Shown: piece after piece, positions 16,963-25,927 of the stretch | How positions within the stretch are numbered: position 1 is the first letter of the stretch | Layout: every line of letters starts with the position of its first letter | Origin: UBA11400 sp964473555 | GTDB lineage: Bacteria > Bacteroidota > Rhodothermia > Balneolales > HLUCCA01 | Assembly (NCBI GenBank): GCA_964473555.1 | Contig: CAYYPL010000001.1 | Coordinates: 434,001-498,000, forward strand | Reading direction: 5' to 3' | Length of the DNA stretch: 64,000 nucleotides | Translations under genes and position numbers: made by a program | The notes under the pieces: model-generated | What the model was told of the DNA's origin: nothing | Database searches by the model: none | The model's input: only the letters and a program-made list of their open reading frames with translations

Positions 16963-17451
16963 ATGACTGGATTCACCAATCAAATGGTCCGAACCCCTAA
17001 TATCTATATGCTTGTTAAGGGTAAAGGAGAGGCTCGAATGCCTCTTAACGCTTTCGATATGGCATTATTGGATGCTGGGGTTGGAGACACTAATCTCGTT
17101 CGAATGAGCTCAATTGTCCCACCTTCTTGCAGACAGGTGAATGAACTAAATTTACCTAAGGGTGGTCTTATTCCGATAGCTTATGCACAAATTGGATCCA
17201 CTACACCTGGTGAGATCATATCTGCAGCGATAGCCGTCGGTATTCCCGAAGACGATTCGGAACCAGGTGTGATCATGGAGCACGAAGATACCAAACCATT
17301 AAGCCACGTTGAAGCGACGGTTCGCCAAATGTGTGTTGATGCGTTTGAATATCGAAACCGCAAACTCCGCGAAGTCAAATCCCTTGGTATCGAATACCAG
17401 GTTAAAGAATGTGGGGCTGTATTCGCAGCTGCTGTTCTCTGGTACGAATAA
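16963..17451 (+). CDS. Pyruvoyl-dependent arginine decarboxylase
   Basis: 162 residues. LVRMSSIVPPSC at about 45-56 contains the Ser-Ser self-cleavage site that yields the pyruvoyl group. The surrounding GVGDTNL, LPKGGLIPIAYAQI and C-terminal GAVFAAAVLWYE strands match the PvlArgDC family known from archaea, chlamydiae and some Bacteroidota-group bacteria. The enzyme turns arginine into agmatine. The ATG at 16963 is 24 bases after speD, and the next gene starts 12 bases later. A shorter start at residue 8 (MVRTPNIY) is possible. Confidence 0.92.
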   Translation: MTGFTNQMVRTPNIYMLVKGKGEARMPLNAFDMALLDAGVGDTNLVRMSSIVPPSCRQVNELNLPKGGLIPIAYAQIGSTTPGEIISAAIAVGIPEDDSEPGVIMEHEDTKPLSHVEATVRQMCVDAFEYRNRKLREVKSLGIEYQVKECGAVFAAAVLWYE

Positions 17452-17463
17452 CGGGATACTGAC

Positions 17464-18315
17464 ATGCCACTACAATATCTGGAGTATTATAACGGTTCTA
17501 CCGGTCTTTCGGTAGGAGTAAACAACGTACTGTTTTCTGAGCAAACACCTTTTCAAAAGGTTGAAGTATACGAAACGGATACATGGGGGAACTTAATGAC
17601 CATTGATGGGATGGTCATGTTATCTGAACGGGACGAGTTCGTCTATCATGAAATGATTGCTCATGTAGCTTGCTTCTCACATCCTAATCCAAAGAGGGTA
17701 CTAATCATAGGCGGTGGCGATGGAGGCACAGCCAGGGAGGTACTTAAACATGCTTCTGTTGAACATGTAGATATGGTCGAAATAGATGAAGCAGTGGTCA
17801 GAGCATCTAAACTGTTCATGCCAGGTGTTGGGGATTTCGATAATCCTAAATTACATGTTCTGTATGAAAACGGGCTCACTTTCGTAGATAACGTCCCAAA
17901 CAAATATGATGTGATCATTATAGACGGTTCAGACCCGGTTGGTCCAGCTATAGACTTGTTTAAGCAAGAATTCTATGATAAATGCTATTCAGTTCTTTCA
18001 GAAAACGGTGTATTAACCGGACAAACCGAGAGTCCTTGGGTTGGATCATATCACGAAAGTATGCGATCGGTTTTTGGCGCACTGAAGAATACCTTCGCAT
18101 TGTCGAAAATGTATCTCGCATACATTCCTTTGTATCCAACAGGTATGTGGTCAATGGCATATGCAAGCAAAGGAATAGATCCCTTGTCGAATGATGTCCT
18201 TGAAAGAGTCAAATCCGGACTGCCATCGATGGAGTCATCTTTGAAATACTATAATTTCGACATACATCATGCTTCTTTTGCGCTTCCACGTTTCGTTAGT
18301 GAAATAATCGAATAA
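17464..18315 (+). CDS. speE: Polyamine aminopropyltransferase (spermidine synthase family)
   Basis: 283 residues. The Rossmann motif GGGDGGTAREVL is near 79-90, with MVEIDEAV binding the decarboxylated SAM ribose. IDGSDPVGPA near 153-162 carries the catalytic aspartate, and YPTGMWSMAYAS is in the polyamine-binding side. The N-terminal beta domain covers about 1-55. It transfers an aminopropyl group to putrescine or possibly agmatine. The upstream partner makes agmatine and no agmatinase is present nearby, so an N1-aminopropylagmatine route is possible; that is inference. Confidence 0.93.
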   Translation: MPLQYLEYYNGSTGLSVGVNNVLFSEQTPFQKVEVYETDTWGNLMTIDGMVMLSERDEFVYHEMIAHVACFSHPNPKRVLIIGGGDGGTAREVLKHASVEHVDMVEIDEAVVRASKLFMPGVGDFDNPKLHVLYENGLTFVDNVPNKYDVIIIDGSDPVGPAIDLFKQEFYDKCYSVLSENGVLTGQTESPWVGSYHESMRSVFGALKNTFALSKMYLAYIPLYPTGMWSMAYASKGIDPLSNDVLERVKSGLPSMESSLKYYNFDIHHASFALPRFVSEIIE

Positions 18316-18333
18316 ACGATAACTTCCTTCCAA

Positions 18334-20022
18334 GTGAAGGCGGTACACTACATATTACTTATAACCATTTGGCTGTTGAGCTACCCTGGTATCAGCGTTG
18401 CTCAACGGCCTTTTCTTTTTAACCCTGTACCTGATCCAGGACCATCAACGGGAGTCGTGGTAGTTGAGATATCTACGACCGATTCAACGAGAATTACAGA
18501 AGAGTCGAATCATCTCATTAAGATTCTTAGTTCTGAGGGTTACTTTCAGGCAACAATAGACTCTATTCAGGTATTAAACCATGAATCTGTTAAAATACAT
18601 GTTACAAAAGGTCCAAGAAGTGTATTCAACGAAGTGATGGATTCAAATGAGTATACATTTTGCGAATCAATAAAAGGTCATTATTTCAGCAATGTAGAAC
18701 TATCTGGTTGCATGAAATCTATCGTTGATTCATTAACCAGTAGTGGTTATCCGTTTTCAACCGTTTCCATTCTAGAGTTCATTCATGATTCCAAACTGGG
18801 GATAACTACTTTATTGGATATAAACCAGGGAGAACATGTTTTCGTGACTTCCAGTACGTTCAAGGGTAATACTCATCTCAGTGAACAGACACTTCTGAGA
18901 TTAACTGGGAAGGAGAAGCCAAAACTATTTTCTCCTGCTGGAATCGATGAGGCCTTAATAAGATTAAACCAATCAGAATATATAAGTGAAGCGAATTATG
19001 CTGGGTTGTATCGGTCCGACAGTACATACTATGCTAACTTTACTATTGACGAAATACGTACCAATACCGTTGATTTGATGCTAGGATTGGAACCGAAAGT
19101 AACTAGCGGTTACAGACTGGTTGGACATGGGGCCGTACGTTTAAATCATCTATTTGTGCCAGCAAGCCACTTACATCTAAAGTTTCACCGAACAGGGCTT
19201 GCAGAGAGTAGGCTAAATGTGCTCTATAACCAATATGAAATCAGCCGTTTACCTATTGGTTATAATTTAGGTATAGATTTGCGTCAGATTGAATCGAGTT
19301 ATCTCAGTGTAGAACCAATGGTTTCTACCAATTGGAGATTTAACTCTTCGAGATCTTTATCTATTGATCTGAGGTATACCCAAATAAGTAATTTCAATAA
19401 GGATCAGCTTGTCGTTCAACAAAATCAAGCTCGCATTAAACTTGGTATTGAATATGAATACAAATCAATTAATAACTGGAGGATACCAACATCTGGGTCG
19501 ACACTTAAGTTAAGGGCAATATCCGGTTATGCAACAATTCAAGATGACACTGAAGATGAAAATCCTCTTCTAGGATATTCCATCAATCAGTTTGAATTTT
19601 ATTATGTTCGGTATATTTCCCTCCCTTATAAGATAATCATTGTTCCGTCACTGAATATTTCTCAATCCATTCAGGATATTTACTTTGACTTTGATTTATC
19701 TCGATTTGGTGGGACGAATACAATGCGAGGATTTCGTGAAGATCAGTTCCGCCTTGCTGGTTACTCAACGGCTTCTATGGAGAGTCGAAGGATGCTTAAC
19801 CAGTACAGTTTTCTGTTCGTATTTTTTTCAGGCGCTTATATCTGGAATCCGGATGAGTTGGGCAACAAAAATTTCAGAATCAATTATAGCTCAATTTACT
19901 CTGGTGGCTTCGGTCTGTCCTACAGGGTAAGACCGGGTATTTTGAATGTTTCTTATGCGATAAGTAGTGATGAGGTGTGGTTAAATGGGAAAATTCACAT
20001 AGGTATCACGAACTCTTTTTAA
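18334..20022 (+). CDS. Omp85/TamA-like outer-membrane protein with POTRA region, GTG start
   Basis: 562 residues from a GTG at 18334, 18 bases after speE. A signal peptide (residues 1-23, ending SVAQ) is followed by a region with at least one POTRA-like unit (about 170-245: VFVTSSTFKGNTHLSEQTLL). A C-terminal beta-barrel then runs from about 255 to the final phenylalanine. The barrel contains FGGTNTMRGFREDQF, matching the RGF motif of the lid loop in BamA/TamA proteins. The family inserts or exports outer-membrane proteins and lipids. Its substrate is unknown, and its place behind speE may be incidental. Its end overlaps the convergent DUF445 gene by 17 bases. Confidence 0.75.
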   Translation: MKAVHYILLITIWLLSYPGISVAQRPFLFNPVPDPGPSTGVVVVEISTTDSTRITEESNHLIKILSSEGYFQATIDSIQVLNHESVKIHVTKGPRSVFNEVMDSNEYTFCESIKGHYFSNVELSGCMKSIVDSLTSSGYPFSTVSILEFIHDSKLGITTLLDINQGEHVFVTSSTFKGNTHLSEQTLLRLTGKEKPKLFSPAGIDEALIRLNQSEYISEANYAGLYRSDSTYYANFTIDEIRTNTVDLMLGLEPKVTSGYRLVGHGAVRLNHLFVPASHLHLKFHRTGLAESRLNVLYNQYEISRLPIGYNLGIDLRQIESSYLSVEPMVSTNWRFNSSRSLSIDLRYTQISNFNKDQLVVQQNQARIKLGIEYEYKSINNWRIPTSGSTLKLRAISGYATIQDDTEDENPLLGYSINQFEFYYVRYISLPYKIIIVPSLNISQSIQDIYFDFDLSRFGGTNTMRGFREDQFRLAGYSTASMESRRMLNQYSFLFVFFSGAYIWNPDELGNKNFRINYSSIYSGGFGLSYRVRPGILNVSYAISSDEVWLNGKIHIGITNSF

Positions 20023-21121
20023 AGGAGAACAGTAATGCATCCAATGCAAAATAAGATCCGATAATCGTTCCGAGAACTATCAGTGAAACGATAGGATTCC
20101 AGATGACTAACCCACCTAGTATTCCAAGTATGGATCCAAGATATTTAATATAATTAAGTTGGTCTAACGTTGAACTCTTTATAAGATTCTCCAATCTGCC
20201 TTCATCATAGCGATTCAAATTATCTTCTATCAGGGTTTTAATGTCAATTCTATGAAGAATATCTTCGATTCCAGCAAGAAGAAGTTCTTCCAGTTTTTCA
20301 CTGTGTAAACTGATTTCATCGGGTATCGAATGAATAGTTGACATTAGGCTATCTCTGTGTGAATACATGGTTTCAGGTATGCCTAAAATAGCATTGTCAA
20401 TTGTCTTGATTAAATGGTCTCTTCTTAGATTTTTATATACCCTGAACAGGTATTTCTCCAACGACTTATCTGAAAATGATCCTTCCAGGTGTTCCATTAA
20501 AACAGTGGTAATATTCTCACGGACAATTGGATCTCTCAAGTACTCTTTGGTTGTATCGGAGATTATTTCAAACAATTCATCTTTGAACTCCTCATCATGA
20601 CTGAGATTTTTTAATCCTGATTCAAGTTCTTTCAGAACATTAGTTAGTATATCTGACTGTATAAGCTTGATTTTGATCTGTTCAGGATTGATGAGATTAT
20701 TATTTACAGCATTGGACAGTTTTTCAGCAATTACTTTTTTTTGTGCCGGTACTAGCCCCTGGCCAAGTAAGGGTCGCTTTTTTTGGGGGCGAAAGAGCAT
20801 TGTGATTGCGACCCAGTTGGTAAAAAATCCTATTAGTCCGCTGATGGTGAGTATTCGAATAAGTCCTTCTACTGGTATTTTTAAGGAAAACACATTGAGC
20901 GATATGCCTTCAAGATCATAGAAGAAACTAAAGAAAAAACCGATTCCCAAAATCCATGGAATAATCCTTAATACATGCATACCATTTAATGATGACCCAT
21001 CAGTTCCCTGCGGCGTATCCGGAGGATCTAAAACATAGACCGCTTTGTTTGGCTTAACTTTACGTTGAGTTAAACTTGCCAGACGTACTAGAGTAGATTT
21101 ATTCTCAGGGATTTCGATCAT
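20006..21121 (-). CDS. DUF445 family membrane protein
   Basis: 371 residues. Two membrane segments lie near 50-68 and 86-108, and the second runs into IGFFTNWVAITMLFRPQKKR, the family hallmark. A long soluble helical region follows (about 115-310) with repeated helices, and another hydrophobic stretch is near the C-terminus (about 318-360). DUF445 (YheB-like) proteins are inner-membrane proteins of unknown role. It is last in a four-gene minus-strand group, 39 bases after the DUF494 gene, and its 3' end overlaps the Omp85-like gene by 17 bases. Confidence 0.8.
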   Translation of the reverse strand: MIEIPENKSTLVRLASLTQRKVKPNKAVYVLDPPDTPQGTDGSSLNGMHVLRIIPWILGIGFFFSFFYDLEGISLNVFSLKIPVEGLIRILTISGLIGFFTNWVAITMLFRPQKKRPLLGQGLVPAQKKVIAEKLSNAVNNNLINPEQIKIKLIQSDILTNVLKELESGLKNLSHDEEFKDELFEIISDTTKEYLRDPIVRENITTVLMEHLEGSFSDKSLEKYLFRVYKNLRRDHLIKTIDNAILGIPETMYSHRDSLMSTIHSIPDEISLHSEKLEELLLAGIEDILHRIDIKTLIEDNLNRYDEGRLENLIKSSTLDQLNYIKYLGSILGILGGLVIWNPIVSLIVLGTIIGSYFALDALLFSFKKSS

Positions 21122-21160
21122 TTATCGCTGCTTTCATGAATCCGCTATCTACGAATAGCG

Positions 21161-21673
21161 TCAATTTATGGATTCACTTCCACGCAAAAAAGAGGAGTGA
21201 ACTTTCGCAGCTTTTTGAGATTCAAACAGATATTCTTGAATCAATACTTTCACAGCATCTAGAGTGATTCTGTCGATAGAATGGAACATCACTTTATCAA
21301 TGATAGATTCCATTGTTATCTGATCAATAATGTCCATTTCTACCAATTCAAGCAGGAATCCATAAGCCTCAGGAGTAATCAATAATTTTTCAGCGTAGTG
21401 GAGAACACGGTGATTATGTTCGGTAGTTACTGATTTAGTTTTAGTATTTTTTTTCCCACTGATTTCAGTTGCCAGTCTCCTATATCCATTCAATGTTCCC
21501 GGAGAATATGGATTTATCCCGTATTGATACCGTTGCAATATCCATGAATACGCCGCAGATAATTCGGATCTATCAAAAGTTTTAGTGCTGTCAGTCAGAA
21601 TCTCAGCAATTGAGTCACCTGTTCTTATTCTTTTGGCCAGATAAACGATGATATCAACGATATGATGCTGCAT
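21161..21673 (-). CDS. DUF494 (Smg-like) protein
   Basis: 170 residues, soluble and helical. The N-terminal helix IVDIIVYLAKRI and the C-terminal half (about 88-150: AEKLLITPEAYGFLLELVEM, then TLDAVKVLIQEYLFE) match the Smg/DUF494 pattern, a small protein often found beside DNA topoisomerase or DNA-processing genes in proteobacteria. The middle (about 55-88) is a variable lysine- and threonine-rich linker. Here it follows ybeY by 6 bases. Function unknown. Confidence 0.65.
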   Translation of the reverse strand: MQHHIVDIIVYLAKRIRTGDSIAEILTDSTKTFDRSELSAAYSWILQRYQYGINPYSPGTLNGYRRLATEISGKKNTKTKSVTTEHNHRVLHYAEKLLITPEAYGFLLELVEMDIIDQITMESIIDKVMFHSIDRITLDAVKVLIQEYLFESQKAAKVHSSFLRGSESIN

Positions 21674-21679
21674 TGAAAT

Positions 21680-22102
21680 TCAGTTAAGGTATTTGTTTTC
21701 AAGAGTGGTCATGAGGAGTTTTGAATCCGGGGTCTCATCATCATATCCACATAAATGCAATAAACCATGAACAAATATTCGTTTAAATTCATCTTCGACC
21801 GATGTATGAAATTCTATCGATTGTTCGCGAATTCGTTGATTGCACATATATATAGTGCCTTCGATGTCAGTTGAAAGATGTTCGGGTTCAGAGTAACTGA
21901 AACTGATTACGTCGGTTATGTATGACCTACCCAAAAACTGCTTGTTTATATCAACGATACCTTTTTCATCCACATAGACGAGCTCAAGCCAGCATATATT
22001 CTTACGTTCTGCCTTAGAAATGTAGTCAGTAAGTTTTAGAAACTCTGACTTGGCTAACGGAATCTCTAGTCCCGATTCATTGAATATTTCGATATCGATC
22101 AA
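21680..22102 (-). CDS. ybeY: Endoribonuclease YbeY, altered metal motif
   Basis: 140 residues. The core sequence FVHGLLHLCGYDDET (about 108-122) is the YbeY zinc motif HGxLHLxGYDH, but the third position reads Asp, not His. Related Bacteroidota proteins also lack that histidine, so this is likely a lineage variant rather than loss of function. ITDVISFSY near 62-70 is the usual TDVLSF element. YbeY takes part in 16S rRNA 3'-end maturation and ribosome quality control. It lies between an unknown gene (21 bases upstream) and DUF494. Confidence 0.9.
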   Translation of the reverse strand: MIDIEIFNESGLEIPLAKSEFLKLTDYISKAERKNICWLELVYVDEKGIVDINKQFLGRSYITDVISFSYSEPEHLSTDIEGTIYMCNQRIREQSIEFHTSVEDEFKRIFVHGLLHLCGYDDETPDSKLLMTTLENKYLN

Positions 22103-22123
22103 CTTGCTGGATGGTATGAATGG

Positions 22124-22573
22124 TTATTCGAAAGAAAATCCTTCAAAATCTATGCTATCGGTTAACGATAAAGCAACAGAGCACATCATTAATTCGGTCG
22201 GAAGCTTGGTAAAGTCACCTTTCAGGATGGTATCGTCTACATTGGCATAATAACTACATCCAGCTTCTTTTTCTATAATCAGACCTGAGGTAGTATTATC
22301 CGTTTTACCAAAAAACGTTACCTGATTGAGTATATCCGATAATACGAAACCTATACAATTGTGTAACTGTAAGAAGGAGTTATGGGAGTACACGGAAATA
22401 AGACTCGTAGAACGTCCTTCAATGCATAAATCGGGAATAATTTCAAGTGCCAATTTTCTGGTTTTATCTTCGTCTTGCAACTCAAAACGGTATACATTAC
22501 CATTGAGTTTTGACTCCACTCCGAGTGTTCGGCCAATAAGATCGAGATTTTGAAGGCTAAATTCGTGTACCAT
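22124..22573 (-). CDS. Hypothetical protein upstream of ybeY
   Basis: 149 residues, not recognised. It has no signal peptide, membrane segment or nucleotide-binding motif. The sequence alternates short strands and polar stretches, with a hydrophobic C-terminal part (LPTELMMCSVALSLTDSIDF) and three cysteines without a metal-motif spacing. The ATG at 22573 is the first in frame. It is the first gene of a run with ybeY, DUF494 and DUF445, spaced 21, 6 and 39 bases. It is likely a real gene because of its length, uninterrupted frame and position. Confidence 0.6.
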   Translation of the reverse strand: MVHEFSLQNLDLIGRTLGVESKLNGNVYRFELQDEDKTRKLALEIIPDLCIEGRSTSLISVYSHNSFLQLHNCIGFVLSDILNQVTFFGKTDNTTSGLIIEKEAGCSYYANVDDTILKGDFTKLPTELMMCSVALSLTDSIDFEGFSFE

Positions 22574-22629
22574 AATTGAACTTATTTGTAGAGCAAATAT
22601 ACTGACAACAATTTAAATTAAACAGATGC

Positions 22630-25623
22630 TTAATCTCCATAAATTCGTTGGACATTACGCAGGTTTTCCTCTTCATTAGTAGGAAAAGGTACACGTCCAT
22701 CCGTTGTGGAAGCAACAAAAGCTGTTATTTCAGCTGCCTTATCTTGCATACCTGCCATGTAGAATATTCTTTGAATGATCATAAATCTGCTTGCATCAAA
22801 AGATATCTCCGAGACCAGATTATCACGGGAAGAAGCGTAGGAACGAAGTTCTTGTTCAAGTGTTTGTCTTTTGGACAAGTTCGTACGATGCTGTTCGATT
22901 TCATTTTGAACCAAAGCGATTTTACTGTCCAGATTGTTTATCTGGCTCACATTAAATCGGAGTGTTCTTTCGAGTTTTTGAATAGATTTATCAGCCAAAA
23001 CTTCTGCTCTCTCAAAATCATTGAGTTGAGCATATCGATAAGCATAACTAACCATAGAAGTCATATCTCCTTCAATGGTATCAAAAGGTATCTGATCTTC
23101 ACCCCATCTAAGCCAGTATCTGGCACTATCAGGTTCATTTAATTCAGCCCATGCCTGTGCTTGACGAGTGATAACCGTTCTGTAATTATCGACCATTCTT
23201 CGAATATTTTCGTCAAAATAGGCATCCGGATTATTGATTTCCCGGAATCTGAATTCGCGTAGTCGACTTCCATGGATAACCGGATCTACATATCCAAATT
23301 GCTGGTTCTGGCGTACTGGTACAACTCTAAAGGCTTTTCCTTCCAAACGAAAGTAAGGTTGCATATTTAGTTGCCCATCTTGGGATACCGTAATGGCAAA
23401 ATATACAGGACGCACCCAGTTATTGGTTCTGAGAATATCCAGCACCATATCATCCTGTATTCGGGTGTAGTACAATTCGTTTCCCTGACGGTCACTTCCA
23501 AGATAATTACCTGTATAAAACCAGCGTATCTCATCATCCAGTTGATCTACTGGAATATCGAATGACATATCAGGTGCATACGGTACGTCGAAGAAATTTT
23601 CCTGATTGTCAACGACATGGGGTTCTCTGATTCTGGATGTGTCCTCAAATACACTTATTAGTAATTGCTTATCTACTGGAATTACAAGTTCTTGAGGTCT
23701 GTAAAAATCACTGGGACGTTGGAAACTGAATTTCTCTTCTATGTTTTCTATTTGCTCATCTGTGTAAGAAATGGGGACTGGAGGAGCGTCGTAGTTATAT
23801 TTATTCTTCATTTGAAGAATGTACCAGGGAGTATTCAACAAACTAAGATTCACAACTCGTACATCACGACGAACACCCTCGACATCCTGGAGATACCAAA
23901 GCGGGAAGGTATCATTATCTCCATTAGTGAAAATAACAGCATACGGGGCCAGAGAATTAAGGAGGTTATACGCGTAATCAGGGGCTACATACTGCAAACT
24001 CCTGTCGTGATCGTCATAGTTTTCACTACCCATCCAAACAGGTAGTGCAACAAACAGAATCAGAATGAGTCCAAGGGCACTTTGATATGTACTCCTTAAC
24101 AGATCTTTAAGCATAAACAACAAACCTGTTGCTCCTAGACCTACCCATATTGAAAAAGCAAAGAATGATCCGGTGTAGGAGTAATCACGTTCACGAGGCT
24201 GAAATGGGAACTGGTTAACATAAAATACGATAGCTATACCTGTAGCCAGAAATAGTGCCATTATACTAAGAGCTCGTTTCCAATCCGTTCGAAAATGAAA
24301 CAACATCCCTAATAAACCGATAAAGAAGGGGATATAGAAATATCGGTTATGAGCACGATTATCCGTGTATTGACTATGCTCAAATCCTGAAATCCACCGG
24401 GAATCCTGAATGTCTGAGTCCCTACCTATGAAATTCCATGCAAAGTATCTGAAGTACATATGCCCAATCTGATAACTCCAGAAATAGTGCCAATCAGATG
24501 AGTATTGTGCGTATTTATCGAGATGTCTGGCTTCGCTGGAGTGACGTCTGGGAAAGAGTTTCTCCTCTGAACGGTCTATCGATCCTGTTTGGTTATCAAA
24601 GGTGTATCCCGACAGAAGGGGAGTAGCTCCATATTGTTCTCGTTTCAAATAACTGATAAAACTATCAACTGTATCTGGAGAGTTTTGATCTATAGGAGGA
24701 TCAACCATTGATCGTACATATATCAATGTATAGCTTGAGTATCCGATTAAAATCGACGCGTACGCTAATAGTAAAACATTTAGCAGGCGCAATCCTTTTT
24801 TGTGGGAATAATAGATACCACCTATAACAACAAGGATGAGAAGTACAAAGAGGGATGCAGGTCCAAACAGACCAGATGTGATCTCGGGAAAATTACCGGC
24901 AATGGTCGGTAATTGAATAATTGTGAATGGAAAAATCAAGAAGAAGGCCCCCACAGAAAGTACTGCGGTTGCCAAGAATCCTAGTACCGAAAATTCGTGA
25001 GTTCTGAAATAGATAATCAATGCGACCATAAAAATGGATAACAGGCTTAACAAATGGACTCCAAATGCAAGCCCAAATACGTATGCTATCAGAACCAACC
25101 ATCGTTCAGATCCGGCATTATCGGCCATTTCAGACCATTTGAGCACCAGCCATACAGAAACTGATGTAAAACATAATGAAATGGCATAAGCTTCTGCCTC
25201 TACAGCTGTGAACCAGAATGAATCAGATACTGCAAAAGTAAATGCACCGATAACAGCTCCACCGTAAAGTGCTATTTTATCGAATGTATCATAGGTATCA
25301 GGATGTCCTTTAAACTCTCGAACAAAGCGAACAATGATAAGATACAACATCATGATGGAAATTGACGAGGCGACTACACTCATCATATTGATGCTGTAAG
25401 CCACATTCTCGGGAGAAGCAAACATGGAAAAAATACGTGCAATGATTAAGTAAAGTGGTGCTCCAGGTGGATGTGGAATCTGAAGCATGTAGGAACACGC
25501 AATTCGCTCCGGACAATCCCAAAAGCTGGTAGTTGGTGGCATCGTTAACAAATACAAAACAAATGCTGAGAAGAATGATCCTACAGCAATATACTTGTTT
25601 AAACTTTTGTGGTCCGTTTGCAT
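22630..25623 (-). CDS. DUF2723 (TMEM260-like) polytopic membrane protein, probable protein O-mannosyltransferase
   Basis: 997 residues. The N-terminal half (about 10-560) has around ten hydrophobic helices. The first periplasmic loop carries TTSFWDCPERIA and then HPPGAPLYLIIAR, the DUF2723 signature and the acidic site expected in GT-C glycosyltransferases. The eukaryotic homologue TMEM260 is a protein O-mannosyltransferase. The C-terminal part (about 560-997) is soluble, including a coiled-coil or helical repeat segment near 890-960. It probably transfers sugar to exported proteins. The family is frequent in Bacteroidota-group genomes. Activity is inferred from homology. Confidence 0.85.
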   Translation of the reverse strand: MQTDHKSLNKYIAVGSFFSAFVLYLLTMPPTTSFWDCPERIACSYMLQIPHPPGAPLYLIIARIFSMFASPENVAYSINMMSVVASSISIMMLYLIIVRFVREFKGHPDTYDTFDKIALYGGAVIGAFTFAVSDSFWFTAVEAEAYAISLCFTSVSVWLVLKWSEMADNAGSERWLVLIAYVFGLAFGVHLLSLLSIFMVALIIYFRTHEFSVLGFLATAVLSVGAFFLIFPFTIIQLPTIAGNFPEITSGLFGPASLFVLLILVVIGGIYYSHKKGLRLLNVLLLAYASILIGYSSYTLIYVRSMVDPPIDQNSPDTVDSFISYLKREQYGATPLLSGYTFDNQTGSIDRSEEKLFPRRHSSEARHLDKYAQYSSDWHYFWSYQIGHMYFRYFAWNFIGRDSDIQDSRWISGFEHSQYTDNRAHNRYFYIPFFIGLLGMLFHFRTDWKRALSIMALFLATGIAIVFYVNQFPFQPRERDYSYTGSFFAFSIWVGLGATGLLFMLKDLLRSTYQSALGLILILFVALPVWMGSENYDDHDRSLQYVAPDYAYNLLNSLAPYAVIFTNGDNDTFPLWYLQDVEGVRRDVRVVNLSLLNTPWYILQMKNKYNYDAPPVPISYTDEQIENIEEKFSFQRPSDFYRPQELVIPVDKQLLISVFEDTSRIREPHVVDNQENFFDVPYAPDMSFDIPVDQLDDEIRWFYTGNYLGSDRQGNELYYTRIQDDMVLDILRTNNWVRPVYFAITVSQDGQLNMQPYFRLEGKAFRVVPVRQNQQFGYVDPVIHGSRLREFRFREINNPDAYFDENIRRMVDNYRTVITRQAQAWAELNEPDSARYWLRWGEDQIPFDTIEGDMTSMVSYAYRYAQLNDFERAEVLADKSIQKLERTLRFNVSQINNLDSKIALVQNEIEQHRTNLSKRQTLEQELRSYASSRDNLVSEISFDASRFMIIQRIFYMAGMQDKAAEITAFVASTTDGRVPFPTNEEENLRNVQRIYGD

Positions 25624-25927
25624 AGATTATAGCTAATTTCGCGACGGTCTTGTAGACGTTGATTATTTAATGCGTTAATGTGTAAGCCCGAATAATAGGC
25701 ATACCTGAATCATATATCAAAATAAAGACTTTAAAATCGGCCTGAAATTATAAGGACTGTTGAAGTACTTAGATGAACCCATTCTCATACGTATATTTGG
25801 TTACAAAGCTGTACGAGTATTTTATGCCTTATTTATGTTATTCATGCGATTGATGAATACACAGAACAAATTAATGTCCAGATTGAGTTACTAATTTCAA
25901 CACCTATAATAGAAAGATTATACAGGC
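25624..25927. other. Divergent intergenic region between DUF2723 and sulfotransferase genes
   Basis: 304 bases without a gene, AT-rich, serving both divergent units. TATATTTG at 25792-25799 matches the Bacteroidota -7 element TAnnTTTG on the plus strand. No TTG lies at the expected distance upstream, so it is a weak promoter call. A 6-base inverted repeat, ATTCAT/ATGAAT, spans 25840-25858 with a 7-base spacer. I see nothing else. Confidence 0.3.

Noticed and set aside
21680..22102. YbeY as an inactive pseudoenzyme because its motif ends GYDD
   Set aside because: The two main histidines are kept and related bacteria also lack the third, so loss of function is not supported.
22648..23142. 164-codon open frame antisense to the DUF2723 gene
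   Set aside because: It is fully covered by a well-supported gene and its translation is cysteine-, isoleucine- and serine-rich without motifs.
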